From the NCBI RefSeq assembly GCF_003130705.1, contig NZ_CP021354.1:2294001-2358000 (forward strand): a stretch of DNA of 64,000 bases, in the 5' to 3' direction. The notes below the pieces were generated by a model. The model had not been told where the DNA came from. It searched no databases and saw only the letters and a program-made list of their open reading frames with translations. Origin of the DNA: Rhodococcus oxybenzonivorans (GTDB taxonomy: Bacteria; Actinomycetota; Actinomycetes; Mycobacteriales; Mycobacteriaceae). Shown piece after piece: positions 46,773 through 55,342 of this stretch (its first letter is position 1; every line of letters starts with the position of its first letter). The translations under genes were made by a program, and so were the position numbers.

Positions 46773-46803
46773 GAACGCGCCCGGCAAGGTGCCGGGCGCG
46801 TTC
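46773..46803. terminator. bidirectional terminator, GntR gene / MHS transporter
   Basis: A 14-bp perfect stem GAACGCGCCCGGCA / TGCCGGGCGCGTTC with a 3-base loop, between convergent genes. Confidence 0.9.
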
Positions 46804-46819
46804 GATGGTCGTGACGAGA

Positions 46820-48208
46820 TCAGACTTTCAGCTTCGCGAGCGCGACGTCTTCCTTGTCGAGTTCGAGGAGCGGGGTGCGCGAGTTCTCCTTCGCGGTGGC
46901 GGCGGAGGCTCCGGCGACGAGTGCGCACACTGCTGTGAAGACTGCGACGGGCACCCAGTTCTTGGGGTCGGCACCGCGGAGTGCCTGGGCGATGGTGGGG
47001 GCGAATCCGGCGAGCGCGAACCCGAGCTGCGTGCCGATCGCCATGCCGGAGTAGCGAACTCGGGACGAGAACATCTCGGCGTAGAAGGCGGGCCAGATGG
47101 CGTTGGTCCCGGCGTACACGCCACCCATGAGCAGGATTCCGGCGAGGAAGATCAGTGTGACGTTGCCGGTGCCGATCGCGGCGAAGTACAGGAAGATTCC
47201 GGCGGCGGAGCCGATCGCGCCACCGATGAAGACGGGCTTGCGGCCGATGCGGTCGGACAGGATGCCGAGCAGCGGCTGTGAAATGAGCGCGACGCAATTC
47301 GCGGCGATCGCGACCCACAGCATGGTGGTCCGGCTCATCCCGATTTCCGGAGTGGTGGCGTACGCGAGGCCGAATACGGAGAAGACGGTGCTGACGACGG
47401 CGATGAATGCGCAGAACACGACCCGCAGTACGTCACGCCAGTGCGTGCGGAACAGGTCGACGACGGGAAGTGGCGCGGGGGCCTCGTCCAATGCCTCCTT
47501 GTTCGCAATGAAGATCTCGGGCTCTTCGAGCTTGCGACGCACGATGTAGGCGACGACGAGGACGAGGAGGCTGCACCAGAACGGGACACGCCAGCCCCAG
47601 CTGTAGAGGGTCTCGTCCGGCATCGCGGCGACCGGGATGAACGCGAGGCTGGCGACGATGAAGCCGGCCTGGGTGCCGGTCAACGTCCAGCTGCAGAAGA
47701 ATCCGCGACGGTGGGCGGGGGAGTGCTCGAGGGTGAGGGAACCGGCTCCTGACTGCTCGCCGGCAGCGGAGATGCCCTGACAGATACGCAGGAGAACCAG
47801 CAGCGCCGGTCCGACCATGCCCGCGGTTTCCGAAGAAGGCAGACAACCGATCAGGAAGGTGACGACACCCATGAGCACCAGGCAGAACATCATCACTTTC
47901 TTGCGCCCGGCCCGGTCGCCGAAGTGTCCGACGAACACTGCACCGACCGGACGTGCGACGTAAGAAATGCCGAAGGTGGCCAGCGACAGCAACAGCGGGT
48001 TCTTCGAGCCTTCGAAAAACACGTGGGGGAACACCAGCGCAGCAGCCGAGGCGAAGATATAGAAGTCGTAGTACTCGAGCAGGCTGCCGAAGAAGGCGGC
48101 TTTCGCGGCCTTCTTCGCGTTGGTGGGATCGGCGTTGGGGTCGACGGCGGAACGGCCGTTGCCGTCACCGCCTCGACCGGAGACGCCGGTGCCGTAGTCG
48201 ATGGTCAT
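46820..48208 (-). CDS. MHS-family MFS symporter, probably quinate/shikimate/protocatechuate uptake
   Basis: A 462-residue 12-helix transporter of the metabolite:H+ symporter family (ShiA-like): FFGSLLEYYDFYIFASAAALVFP in helix 1, the GHFGDRAGRKK loop between helices 2 and 3, and LLGILSDRIGRKP in the second half. Lying beside the TetR and QsuD genes suggests uptake of quinate, shikimate or a related acid, although the iol cluster on its other side leaves inositol open. The ATG at 48208 has AGGAG 6 bases upstream. Confidence 0.88.
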   Translation of the reverse strand: MTIDYGTGVSGRGGDGNGRSAVDPNADPTNAKKAAKAAFFGSLLEYYDFYIFASAAALVFPHVFFEGSKNPLLLSLATFGISYVARPVGAVFVGHFGDRAGRKKVMMFCLVLMGVVTFLIGCLPSSETAGMVGPALLVLLRICQGISAAGEQSGAGSLTLEHSPAHRRGFFCSWTLTGTQAGFIVASLAFIPVAAMPDETLYSWGWRVPFWCSLLVLVVAYIVRRKLEEPEIFIANKEALDEAPAPLPVVDLFRTHWRDVLRVVFCAFIAVVSTVFSVFGLAYATTPEIGMSRTTMLWVAIAANCVALISQPLLGILSDRIGRKPVFIGGAIGSAAGIFLYFAAIGTGNVTLIFLAGILLMGGVYAGTNAIWPAFYAEMFSSRVRYSGMAIGTQLGFALAGFAPTIAQALRGADPKNWVPVAVFTAVCALVAGASAATAKENSRTPLLELDKEDVALAKLKV

Positions 48209-48280
48209 CGATACTCCTGGGGAGCGAGGAGGGCGAACACGCTGCGCTCGGAGAGCGGCTGTTCGAAGGTCGTGCAAGCA

Positions 48281-48309
48281 AGGTAACCCTCGTCACACGC
48301 TCTCGTCAA
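48281..48309 (-). promoter_or_regulatory. promoter of the MHS transporter
   Basis: On the minus strand TTGACG (48304-48309), 17 bases, TTACCT (48281-48286). A TTAGTTCATAA element (48325-48335) just upstream shares TAGTTC-n-TA with operator site 1. Confidence 0.55.
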
Positions 48310-48329
48310 TAATGGTCGAAATGGTTAGT

Positions 48330-49007
48330 TCATAATTTCCCGGGCTGCTGGAGGTAGGCGAGGACGACGTCACCGAGCATCGTGCGCAGGTGGGGGCGGT
48401 TCTCGGCGCCCGTGAGATCCCAGTCGAACAGCGCTCTGAAGGTGTACCGGTTGGCCACGCGAAAGACGCAATATGCGCTGATGAGCATGTGAATGTCGAG
48501 GGCGGTCGTATCGGCACGGAAGATTCCGGCATCCTGCCCGCGCTGAAGAATTTTCTCGAGTGTGCGGATGGCGGGGGTCTGCGTTTCCTGTAGGCCCTCG
48601 GCCTGGCTGAGATTCGCGCCCCGATTCGTGTTCTCGATGGCGACCAGCCGGATGAAGTCGGGGTGCGCCTCGTGGTGATCGAAGGTCAACTCGGCGAGCG
48701 CTCTGATCGCCTCCGACGGATCGAGGTGGTCGACGTCGAGCTGCGACTCTTCGTAGCGAATCTCCTCGTACGCGCGCTGGAGCACCGCTCGATACAGGCC
48801 GTCCTTGTCGCCGAAGTAGTAGTAGAGCATCCGCTTCGTCGTGGCGGTCTTGGCTGCGATCTCGTCGATGCGGGCACCGGACAAACCCTTGTCGGCGAAC
48901 TCCTTCATCGCCACGCGAAGGATGTCCTCCTTGGTCTTCTCGGGATTCCGAGTGCGTTTGGCACCCTCGCGGTGGGGTGCCTTCTCCGTAGCGTCACTTC
49001 GTGTCAT
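48330..49007 (-). CDS. TetR-family regulator, probable quinate/shikimate repressor
   Basis: A 225-residue TetR protein with DNA-binding helices ILRVAMKEFADKGLSGARIDEIAAKTATTKRMLYYYFGDKDGLYRAVL and a helical ligand domain. It is divergent from the QsuD-type dehydrogenase and adjacent to the transporter. The shared TAACTCACTAG element in front of both qsuD and aroQ-qsuB makes it the likely repressor of the split quinate regulon (inference). The ATG has AGGAG 8 bases upstream. Confidence 0.9.
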   Translation of the reverse strand: MTRSDATEKAPHREGAKRTRNPEKTKEDILRVAMKEFADKGLSGARIDEIAAKTATTKRMLYYYFGDKDGLYRAVLQRAYEEIRYEESQLDVDHLDPSEAIRALAELTFDHHEAHPDFIRLVAIENTNRGANLSQAEGLQETQTPAIRTLEKILQRGQDAGIFRADTTALDIHMLISAYCVFRVANRYTFRALFDWDLTGAENRPHLRTMLGDVVLAYLQQPGKL

Positions 49008-49053
49008 CCCGAGAACTCCTGTTCATCGCTGTGGCTTTCGCGCGGTATGGAGG

Positions 49054-49086
49054 TATGCTACCGTGACATAACTCACTAGATAGTTA
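49054..49086 (+). promoter_or_regulatory. qsuD promoter with TetR-type operator, site 2
   Basis: -10-like TATGCT (49054-49059), then TAACTCACTAG (49069-49079), inside an inverted repeat TAACT (49069-49073) / AGTTA (49082-49086). Same element and near-identical spacing to -10 as at aroQ. Confidence 0.65.
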
Positions 49087-49123
49087 ATTAGCTCCCGTAA
49101 GTCCTCTCCCGGAAGTGAGCACC

Positions 49124-50047
49124 ATGATTTCTCCCGACCTCGACACCGTTGCCGTATCCCGCCCGTCGTACCTCTGCGGGCTCATCGGTTCGGGAATCTC
49201 GAAGTCCCTGACGCCACCTCTGCACGAGTCGGAGGGTCAGGCGCAGGGAGTCGGGTACGTCTACCGCATTCTCGATCTCGACACGCTCGCGCTGGGTGAA
49301 GATGGGTTGCCGCGGCTCCTCGCCTCGGCGAAGCTGCTCGGATTCGATGGTCTCAACATCACGCATCCCTGCAAGCAGGCCGTCATCCCGTTGCTCGACG
49401 ACCTGTCGGACGATGCGCGCACGCTCGGCGCGGTCAACACGGTGCACATCGCTAATGGACGGCTCATCGGCCACAACACCGACTGGTCCGGATTTGCGCG
49501 GAACATGGACGAGGGCCTCGGCGGCGCGCCGACCGATCGTGTGGTCCAGCTAGGCGCAGGCGGCGCGGGCGCGGCCGTCGCATACGCGGCGCTGACCCGT
49601 GGGGTCCTGCACTTCACGATCATCGATGCCGACGCCACCCGCGCACAGCTGCTGCGGGATTCACTCGCCGCCATGTTCCCGGACCGCGTCGTCGTCTCCG
49701 GTGACCTCTCCGCCGTGCCCGCCGCTGTCGGGCAAGCGCAAGGTCTCATCAATGCAACCCCGCTCGGAATGGCGCAGCACCCCGGTATGGCGCTGGATGC
49801 CGAACTGCTCCGGCCCGACCTGTGGGTTGCCGACGTCGTCTACCGGCCAGCAGAAACTGAGCTTCTGCGACGTGCCCGCGACATCGGGGCGCGCACCCTC
49901 AGCGGCATCGGAATGGCCGTCGGACAGGCGGTCGATTCGTTCCGCATCTTCACCGGACTCGAACCCGACGTCCTGCGGATGCAGGAGCACATGCGACGGC
50001 TGCTCGCCGAAGAGGACAGCGCCACCCTCGCCGCATCACCGTCGTGA
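49124..50047 (+). CDS. qsuD: quinate/shikimate dehydrogenase, QsuD type
   Basis: A 307-residue AroE-fold dehydrogenase. Substrate motif SKSLTPPLHE, catalytic Lys (about 84, NITHPCKQ) and Asp (about 120, GHNTDWSG), nucleotide fold QLGAGGAGAAVAYA. The match to C. glutamicum QsuD is close along its length. It oxidises quinate or shikimate to the 3-dehydro acids fed to AroQ/QsuB. ATG 49124 is preferred over GTG 49115 because GGAAG (49111-49115) would overlap the latter. Confidence 0.9.
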   Translation: MISPDLDTVAVSRPSYLCGLIGSGISKSLTPPLHESEGQAQGVGYVYRILDLDTLALGEDGLPRLLASAKLLGFDGLNITHPCKQAVIPLLDDLSDDARTLGAVNTVHIANGRLIGHNTDWSGFARNMDEGLGGAPTDRVVQLGAGGAGAAVAYAALTRGVLHFTIIDADATRAQLLRDSLAAMFPDRVVVSGDLSAVPAAVGQAQGLINATPLGMAQHPGMALDAELLRPDLWVADVVYRPAETELLRRARDIGARTLSGIGMAVGQAVDSFRIFTGLEPDVLRMQEHMRRLLAEEDSATLAASPS

Positions 50048-50099
50048 ACCGTGACGGGGCCCTCGCAGGCAGGGGGATTCGGCGGCAACCTCGACCAGC

Positions 50100-50133
50100 G
50101 ACGTCCTTGTCTTCGGGACGTCCTTGTCTCCGG
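50100..50133. repeat. 17-bp tandem repeat
   Basis: Two copies of GACGTCCTTGTCTYCGG in a row (one mismatch), in the non-coding gap after qsuD. No function assigned. Confidence 0.7.
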
Positions 50134-50249
50134 GTTGCTGATCGCAACGGGCTTGGCAGGGTTGGTGAGGGCTGCGGTCGGATGCCGTCTGGTCTGGTCA
50201 CTTGGCGCTGGTCGGTTGGCGCTTGGCGCTTGGCATGACGGCATGCCGG

Positions 50250-50279
50250 CTCTGCAACAGGAGTGGTCCTGTTGCAGAG
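50250..50279. terminator. bidirectional terminator, qsuD / HNH gene
   Basis: A perfect 13-bp stem CTCTGCAACAGGA / TCCTGTTGCAGAG with loop GTGG between convergent genes. Confidence 0.85.
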
Positions 50280-50305
50280 TCGGCTATGTGTGTCGCGCCT
50301 CGGGG

Positions 50306-51649
50306 TCAGGCCGCTCGGGGTCGGTCCTGGTTGTGCGCGGGGATGGGTGTGCGTTCCCGGTCGACTTGCCGGGGCGGAATGAAGGCGGGGTGCCGGTCTG
50401 CTCCGATGTCGATTTCCCAGTCACTGTGGTGGAGCAGTCGGTGATGGAACCCGCAGAGCAGCACGAGGTTGTCCATGTCGGAGGGCCCACCTGCGGACCA
50501 GTGGACGATGTGATGGCCCTCGCACCATGACGGTGGCGCACTGCATCCGGGAAATGCGCATCCTCGATCTCTCGCGACCAGTGCTTTTCGTTGTCGTTTG
50601 GTCACTGTCCGGGTGGTGGTGCCGAGGTCGAGTGGCGCGCCGTGGTCGTCGAGGACGATCGGCGTGTAGATCGAGTCGCAGCTGAGGAGCCGAGCCGCTC
50701 GCAGGCTCAGCGGTCCCATCCATTCGGTCCACGCGACCCCGTCGACCGCGAACGGCGACGGGTCGGTCGCGCAGGCGCCGCGCTGATCTTCTGCGCTGGA
50801 GTCGGCGTGGTTGGGGTGGTCGGCGAGGTCTTTGACGTTGATGTGGAGGGAGACGTGGGGTCGTTCTCCGCCTTCTTCGCCGGCGATTGCGGAGTTGAGG
50901 TAGCGGCGCAGCAGTTCGGTGAACCCGTCGACCCTGCGCTGTCCGGGGGTGCGGGTGTCTATGGTTCCGTCCTGCGCGGGTCGCGGCTTGGAGAGTCCGG
51001 AGAGCGCGGAGAGCAGCATTTCGCCGGTGACGGCGTCGAGGTCGCCTTTGACGGCGACGCGTCCGTTGAGTGTTCGGGAGGCGTGGAATTCGTTGAGTTC
51101 GGTGTCTTCGGCGGGCGGCGGGTCGTCGGATTCGAAGGCGCGTTCGAGGCGCGCGATGACGGCCCGCACGGCGTCGGTGTTGGCGGTTGGACCGCTCGCC
51201 GCGTACAGCAACGCGTTTCGGCAGTCGTCCATCGCTTCGAGTGGCATGCCTTTGGGCGGTCTCTCGCAGAATTTCATGATCAGTGCGGCGTGCTCCGCCG
51301 AGATAGTGGTGTCGAAGTATGCGTCCGCGATTTCCGGTTGGGAACGTAAACCTCGTCCCAACATCACGATTCGTCCCGCCGCACCGACCTCGAGCAATGT
51401 TGTGGAGGCCAGCCACATCTTGGTGTTCGGAAAGCCGAGCACATCGACCTTGCAGCGGTGGTCGACGGCACCGACGAGCCTGACGCGCAAAGCCTCGAGT
51501 CGCTGAATCTTCTCCGACACAGCAACCACCGATTCGAGCAACTCGGCCTCGGCCAGACGCCACGCATCACCGACCGCCGTCGCCAGAATCTCGTCCGACG
51601 CCAATATCTGGTCCGGCAACGCCCCCTGAATATCCTCCCCGATCCCCAT
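50306..51649 (-). CDS. DUF222/HNH endonuclease-domain protein (13E12 repeat family), SOS-controlled
   Basis: A 447-residue protein: a helical DUF222 region (about 1-330) and a C-terminal HNH nuclease (CAFPGCSAPPSWCEGHHIVHWSAGGPSDMDNLVLLCGFHHRLLHH). These 13E12-type proteins are abundant in mycolata; several M. tuberculosis members are LexA-regulated. Here a perfect SOS box and a -10 TATGAT (51657-51662) precede the ATG at 51649 by exactly 7 bases, so I take that as a leaderless start. The earlier ATG at 51661 lies inside the -10. The cellular role is not established. Confidence 0.9.
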   Translation of the reverse strand: MGIGEDIQGALPDQILASDEILATAVGDAWRLAEAELLESVVAVSEKIQRLEALRVRLVGAVDHRCKVDVLGFPNTKMWLASTTLLEVGAAGRIVMLGRGLRSQPEIADAYFDTTISAEHAALIMKFCERPPKGMPLEAMDDCRNALLYAASGPTANTDAVRAVIARLERAFESDDPPPAEDTELNEFHASRTLNGRVAVKGDLDAVTGEMLLSALSGLSKPRPAQDGTIDTRTPGQRRVDGFTELLRRYLNSAIAGEEGGERPHVSLHINVKDLADHPNHADSSAEDQRGACATDPSPFAVDGVAWTEWMGPLSLRAARLLSCDSIYTPIVLDDHGAPLDLGTTTRTVTKRQRKALVARDRGCAFPGCSAPPSWCEGHHIVHWSAGGPSDMDNLVLLCGFHHRLLHHSDWEIDIGADRHPAFIPPRQVDRERTPIPAHNQDRPRAA

Positions 51650-51664
51650 CGCTCGAATCATACT

Positions 51665-51680
51665 TCGAACTCATGTTCGA
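51665..51680. promoter_or_regulatory. LexA (SOS) box of the HNH gene
   Basis: TCGAAC-TCAT-GTTCGA, a full match to the actinobacterial SOS consensus, 2 bases upstream of the -10 TATGAT on the minus strand. LexA bound here would cover the -35 region. Confidence 0.88.
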
Positions 51681-51738
51681 GTCAATGGCGCCTGCCAATC
51701 CCGCCCAACCGCATCGTCGTCAAGCGGACAATGGCGGC

Positions 51739-52035
51739 ATGGCAACTACGGGGGTGGTCCGTAGCTGGGACATCGGGAGGATGCAGGGCATCATCGACTC
51801 CGACGCCACCCCCGGTGGCGCGTGGACGCATTTCAGCTCCGTCGCGGGCCCAGGTTGCCGTTCGCTGACGCCAGGACAGCACGTCACCTTCGAACCCGAG
51901 AGAGTGGTCAGCGGAACGCAGGACGGCTACCACCACCGTGCACTCGATCTTCGAAGGCGACGGAGACCAGCCTCGAGCCACCCGATCAGACACCGGCTGT
52001 ACGGTCCTCAGGCAACTCGACTTCTGAGCCCCTGA
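51739..52035 (+). CDS. cold-shock-domain-like protein
   Basis: A 98-residue protein. The first ~70 residues (TGVVRSWDIGRMQGIIDSDATPGGAWTHFSSV...LTPGQHVTFEPERVV...DGYHHRALDL) match a diverged cold-shock/OB domain; RNP1 and RNP2 aromatic residues are only partly kept. The tail is Arg-rich and may bind nucleic acid. No good ribosome binding site precedes the ATG. It is divergent from the HNH gene and converges with pcaF. Function beyond probable nucleic-acid binding is not known. Confidence 0.7.
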   Translation: MATTGVVRSWDIGRMQGIIDSDATPGGAWTHFSSVAGPGCRSLTPGQHVTFEPERVVSGTQDGYHHRALDLRRRRRPASSHPIRHRLYGPQATRLLSP

Positions 52036-52107
52036 GGATTCGGGTGCACTGATCGCATCGATGTGCGCGCGAGGGGTTGAACTGCTGGGTCTGCGAGGGC
52101 GACGATG

Positions 52108-53319
52108 TCAGACTCGTTCGAAGACCGCAGCGAGTCCCTGGCCGCCTCCGATGCACATCGTTTCGAGTCCGTAGCGGGTTTCGCGGCGGTCCATTTCCCG
52201 CAGCAGGGTGGCGAGAATCCGCCCACCGGTGGCACCGACGGGATGCCCGAGGGAGATGCCCGATCCGTTGGGGTTGAGCCGCTCGTCGGTGGGATCGAGG
52301 CCCCAGGTTCTGAGGACCGCGAGGGTCTGCGCGGCGAAGGCCTCGTTCAGCTCGATTACGCCCATGTCGCACAGCGACAGTCCAAGTTGTCCGAGAGCCT
52401 TCTCCGTCGCCGGCACGGGACCGATGCCCATCGTGCGCGGTGGAACTCCGGCCACTGCCCAGGACGCCATACGGGCGAGCGGCCTCAGCCCGAGCTCCTT
52501 GGCCTTCTCGGCGGTCGTCACGATGCACACGGCGGCACCGTCGTTCTGCCCGCTGGCGTTACCCGCGGTGACGGTCGATGCCGAGTCGATCTTGGAGCGG
52601 ATGGCGCGGAGCTTCGACAACGACTCCACCGTGGTGTCGGCCCGCGGGTGCTCGTCGGTGTCCACCACGACAGGTTCGGATTTTCGTTGCGGCACAGTGA
52701 CACCGACGATTTCCTCGGCGAAACGGCCGGCCCGCTGTGCCGCCACCGCCCGCTGATGCGACTGCACTGCGAGCGCGTCCTGATCTTCGCGGCTGATGTC
52801 GAACTCTGCCCGCAGATTCTCGGCAGTCTCGATCATGCCGCCCGGAACAGGGAAGTTGTCGCCGCCTGCGGTGACGCGGGCGCGGGCGAGGCGATCGGCG
52901 AGCTGCACGCCCTCGCCTTTCACCCCCCAGCGAATGTTGGGGTGGGTGTAGAACTCAGCCTGGCTCATCGATTCGGTACCGCCGGCGAGGACCAGGTCGT
53001 TGCCGCCGGACGCGACCTGCAATACCGCGGTGATGACCGCCTGCAGGCCGGATCCGCATCGGCGATCCACCTGCATCCCGGGAACGTCGATACCGAGGCC
53101 GGCGTCGAGCGCGGCGATCCGGCCGATCGCCGGAGCCTCACCGCCCGGAGACGCTTGACCGAGGATGACGTCGTCGATCGCGCTGCCGTCGATGCCGGTT
53201 CGTTCGACGAGTGCGGTGATGACGGTGGCAGCGAGACTTTGGGGAGTGAGGTCTTTGAACACTCCGCCGAAACGCCCTACCGGGGTGCGCAGGGGCTCAC
53301 AGATGACGACGTCACGCAT
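52108..53319 (-). CDS. pcaF: beta-ketoadipyl-CoA thiolase
   Basis: A 403-residue thiolase that splits 3-oxoadipyl-CoA into succinyl-CoA and acetyl-CoA, the final step of the protocatechuate branch. Nucleophile Cys about 88 (RRCGSGLQA), ELNEAFAAQ, GHPVGATG and the second Cys in MCIGGGQG are present. The ATG at 53319 has GAAAGG 6 bases upstream; a much longer open frame merely runs through pcaR in another frame. Last gene of pcaHGBLRF. Confidence 0.96.
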   Translation of the reverse strand: MRDVVICEPLRTPVGRFGGVFKDLTPQSLAATVITALVERTGIDGSAIDDVILGQASPGGEAPAIGRIAALDAGLGIDVPGMQVDRRCGSGLQAVITAVLQVASGGNDLVLAGGTESMSQAEFYTHPNIRWGVKGEGVQLADRLARARVTAGGDNFPVPGGMIETAENLRAEFDISREDQDALAVQSHQRAVAAQRAGRFAEEIVGVTVPQRKSEPVVVDTDEHPRADTTVESLSKLRAIRSKIDSASTVTAGNASGQNDGAAVCIVTTAEKAKELGLRPLARMASWAVAGVPPRTMGIGPVPATEKALGQLGLSLCDMGVIELNEAFAAQTLAVLRTWGLDPTDERLNPNGSGISLGHPVGATGGRILATLLREMDRRETRYGLETMCIGGGQGLAAVFERV

Positions 53320-53354
53320 GGGAAACCTTTCATAGCTGTTCTGAACGGACCACG

Positions 53355-54152
53355 TCAGCGATTGACTGTGGCGAGGTCGCGTTCGATGTCGTGCGCGGCA
53401 TGACGCAGCGCGGGAATCAGATCGGAGTACAGGTCGTCGAGGCTGTACCGGGCAGCATGGGTGGAGATGTTGACAGCCGCCACCGTCTCGCCGGAGGCCG
53501 ACCGAATGGGCGCAGCCATCGAGCGCAGCCCCGCCTCGAGTTCCTGGTCGAGTAGGCAGTAGTCGTTCTTCCGAACCTCGAGAATTGCTGATCTCAGATC
53601 GGCGGGAGCGCTGATGGTGCGTTCGGTGAGCGGCTCGATCTCGATCCGCGAGAGATACGCGTCGAGTTCCTCGTCGGACAGTCCGGCCAACAGCACGCGT
53701 CCCATCGAGGTGGCATAAGCCGGGAACCGCGTGCCGATGGTGATGCCCACCGTCATGATTCTGCTGACCGGCACCCTTGCGACGTACACGATGTCGTCGC
53801 CGTCGAGAATCGACACCGACGACGACTCGTGCACCTGGTGACTGAGCTTCTCGAGGTGCGGCTGCGCAACCTCGGGCAGCGAGAGGCTCGACAGGTAGCT
53901 GTAGCCCAGTTCGAGTACGCGCGGCGTGAGCCAGAATGCCGAACCGTCGGTGGCCACGTACCCCAGTTCGACGAGTGTCAGCAGGAAGCGACGCGCGGTG
54001 GCCCGGGTGAGATCGGTCGCGCGGGCGACATCGCTGAGTGTTCGTCGCTGGTTCTGCTGGTCGAAGCAGCGAATCACCGCGAGGCCACGGGCCAGCGATT
54101 GCACGTAGTCGGGGGAGGGGAGAATCTTCTCCGTCGGTTCGGTTGCGGTCAT
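53355..54152 (-). CDS. pcaR: IclR-family regulator of the pca genes (PcaR)
   Basis: A 265-residue IclR regulator: N-terminal HTH (LARGLAVIRCFDQQNQRRTLSDVARATDLTRATARRFLLTLVELGYV) and a C-terminal effector domain (AQPHLEKLSHQVHESSSVSILDGDDIVYVARV). PcaR proteins respond to beta-ketoadipate or a precursor. It overlaps the pcaL stop by four bases (ATGA) and sits inside the operon it probably controls. A palindrome in the pcaH-pcaI gap is the likely target. Confidence 0.93.
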   Translation of the reverse strand: MTATEPTEKILPSPDYVQSLARGLAVIRCFDQQNQRRTLSDVARATDLTRATARRFLLTLVELGYVATDGSAFWLTPRVLELGYSYLSSLSLPEVAQPHLEKLSHQVHESSSVSILDGDDIVYVARVPVSRIMTVGITIGTRFPAYATSMGRVLLAGLSDEELDAYLSRIEIEPLTERTISAPADLRSAILEVRKNDYCLLDQELEAGLRSMAAPIRSASGETVAAVNISTHAARYSLDDLYSDLIPALRHAAHDIERDLATVNR

Positions 54153-55342
54153 GTCTGCGAATCATCCTCGCTGTCACCCGGCGACAGGTCGGCGAGGGCC
54201 TTCTTTGCGAGCGCAAAACCTCGGTTGCTGTTGGGAACACCGGCATAGACGGCGGTGTGCAGCAGTACTTCGCCGATCGTGTCCGCATCGACGCCGCCGC
54301 GCAGCGCCGCGCGAATGTGCATGTCCAGTTCGTGCTCGTTGCCGACGGCGGTGAGGACGGCGATGGTGAGAAGGCGCCGCGTCGTGTGGTCGAGGCCCGG
54401 CCGTGCCCAGATGTCACCCCAGGCCGTGCGGGCGATGAAGTCCTGGAATGGTGCGGTGAACTCTGTGGTCCCCTCGATCGACCGATCGACGTGTGCGTCA
54501 CCGAGAACGGAGCGTCGTACCTTCATGCCCTCGGCGTGCGCTGCCCGGCGTCCTCGTGCGTACCCACCACCGAGAATGTGCTCGCGCAGCAAGGCGGTGA
54601 CGGCACCGGCCTGTTCGAGGTTGGCCACGTGCGCAGCGGGGGAGAGGATTTCGAATCGAGCACCCGCGATCCCGTCGGCGAGCACCTGCATGACGGACGG
54701 CGGTGTCGACGGATCCTCGGCGCCGGCCAGAACAAGCGTGGGTGCGGCGATGCGGGAGAGATCGGCGGTGAAGTCCCAATCGGCCAGAGCGTCGCAGCAT
54801 GCGGCGTAACCCTCAGGGGAGGTCGCCGCGATCATCTCGCGGTAATGCCGCACGAACTCTGGATCACGCTTGGTGAGCCCCTCGCTGAACCACCGTGCCA
54901 CGACGGCATCCGCCAGTGACTCCGGACCGTCGGTGCGCGAGGCGGCAGCACGCTCCACCCATGCGTGCGGTTCGCCGAACTTCGCTGCAGTGCACAGCAG
55001 CGACAGGGACAGCACCCGGCGCGGAGCGTGGGCTCCGAGCCATTGCGCGATGGCGCCGCCCATCGAGAGCCCCACGATGTGGGCGGCGTCGACATCGAGG
55101 ACGTCGAGCACCGCGAGGACGTCTTCGGAGAGTTCGCGCACGGAGTACGGCCCGTCCGGTGCGGGCGACTCGCCGTGGCCGCGCTGATCGACGGCGACCA
55201 CCCGGCAGTCGTCGGACAGCGCAGCGATCTGCGGATCCCACATCGACCGATTGGAGCCGAGGGAGCCGAGCAGTACCACGACGGGGGCGTCGGGCGATCC
55301 GTTCCTGGGGCCGGAGACTTCATGTGCGAGTGCGACTGTCAT
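54149..55342 (-). CDS. pcaL: PcaL: 3-oxoadipate enol-lactone hydrolase fused to 4-carboxymuconolactone decarboxylase
   Basis: A 397-residue fusion. Residues about 1-260 are an alpha/beta hydrolase (Ser93 in GLSMGG, enol-lactonase PcaD). Residues about 270-397 are the carboxymuconolactone decarboxylase PcaC (MKVRRSVLGDAHVDRS, RLLTIAVLTAVGNEHELDMHIRAAL). This pcaD-pcaC merger was described in Rhodococcus opacus and is typical of actinobacteria. The ATG overlaps the pcaB stop by 4 bases. Confidence 0.95.
   Translation of the reverse strand: MTVALAHEVSGPRNGSPDAPVVVLLGSLGSNRSMWDPQIAALSDDCRVVAVDQRGHGESPAPDGPYSVRELSEDVLAVLDVLDVDAAHIVGLSMGGAIAQWLGAHAPRRVLSLSLLCTAAKFGEPHAWVERAAASRTDGPESLADAVVARWFSEGLTKRDPEFVRHYREMIAATSPEGYAACCDALADWDFTADLSRIAAPTLVLAGAEDPSTPPSVMQVLADGIAGARFEILSPAAHVANLEQAGAVTALLREHILGGGYARGRRAAHAEGMKVRRSVLGDAHVDRSIEGTTEFTAPFQDFIARTAWGDIWARPGLDHTTRRLLTIAVLTAVGNEHELDMHIRAALRGGVDADTIGEVLLHTAVYAGVPNSNRGFALAKKALADLSPGDSEDDSQT

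Noticed and set aside
46820..48208. MHS transporter as the inositol permease of the iol cluster
   Set aside because: Not excluded, but known inositol permeases are of the sugar porter type, while MHS proteins carry organic acids; the TetR/qsuD neighbours favour quinate or shikimate.
52108..54501. A 797-codon open frame covering pcaF and continuing upstream
   Set aside because: Only the part from 53319 encodes thiolase. The rest runs through pcaR in another frame and has no domain; high GC keeps it open by chance.
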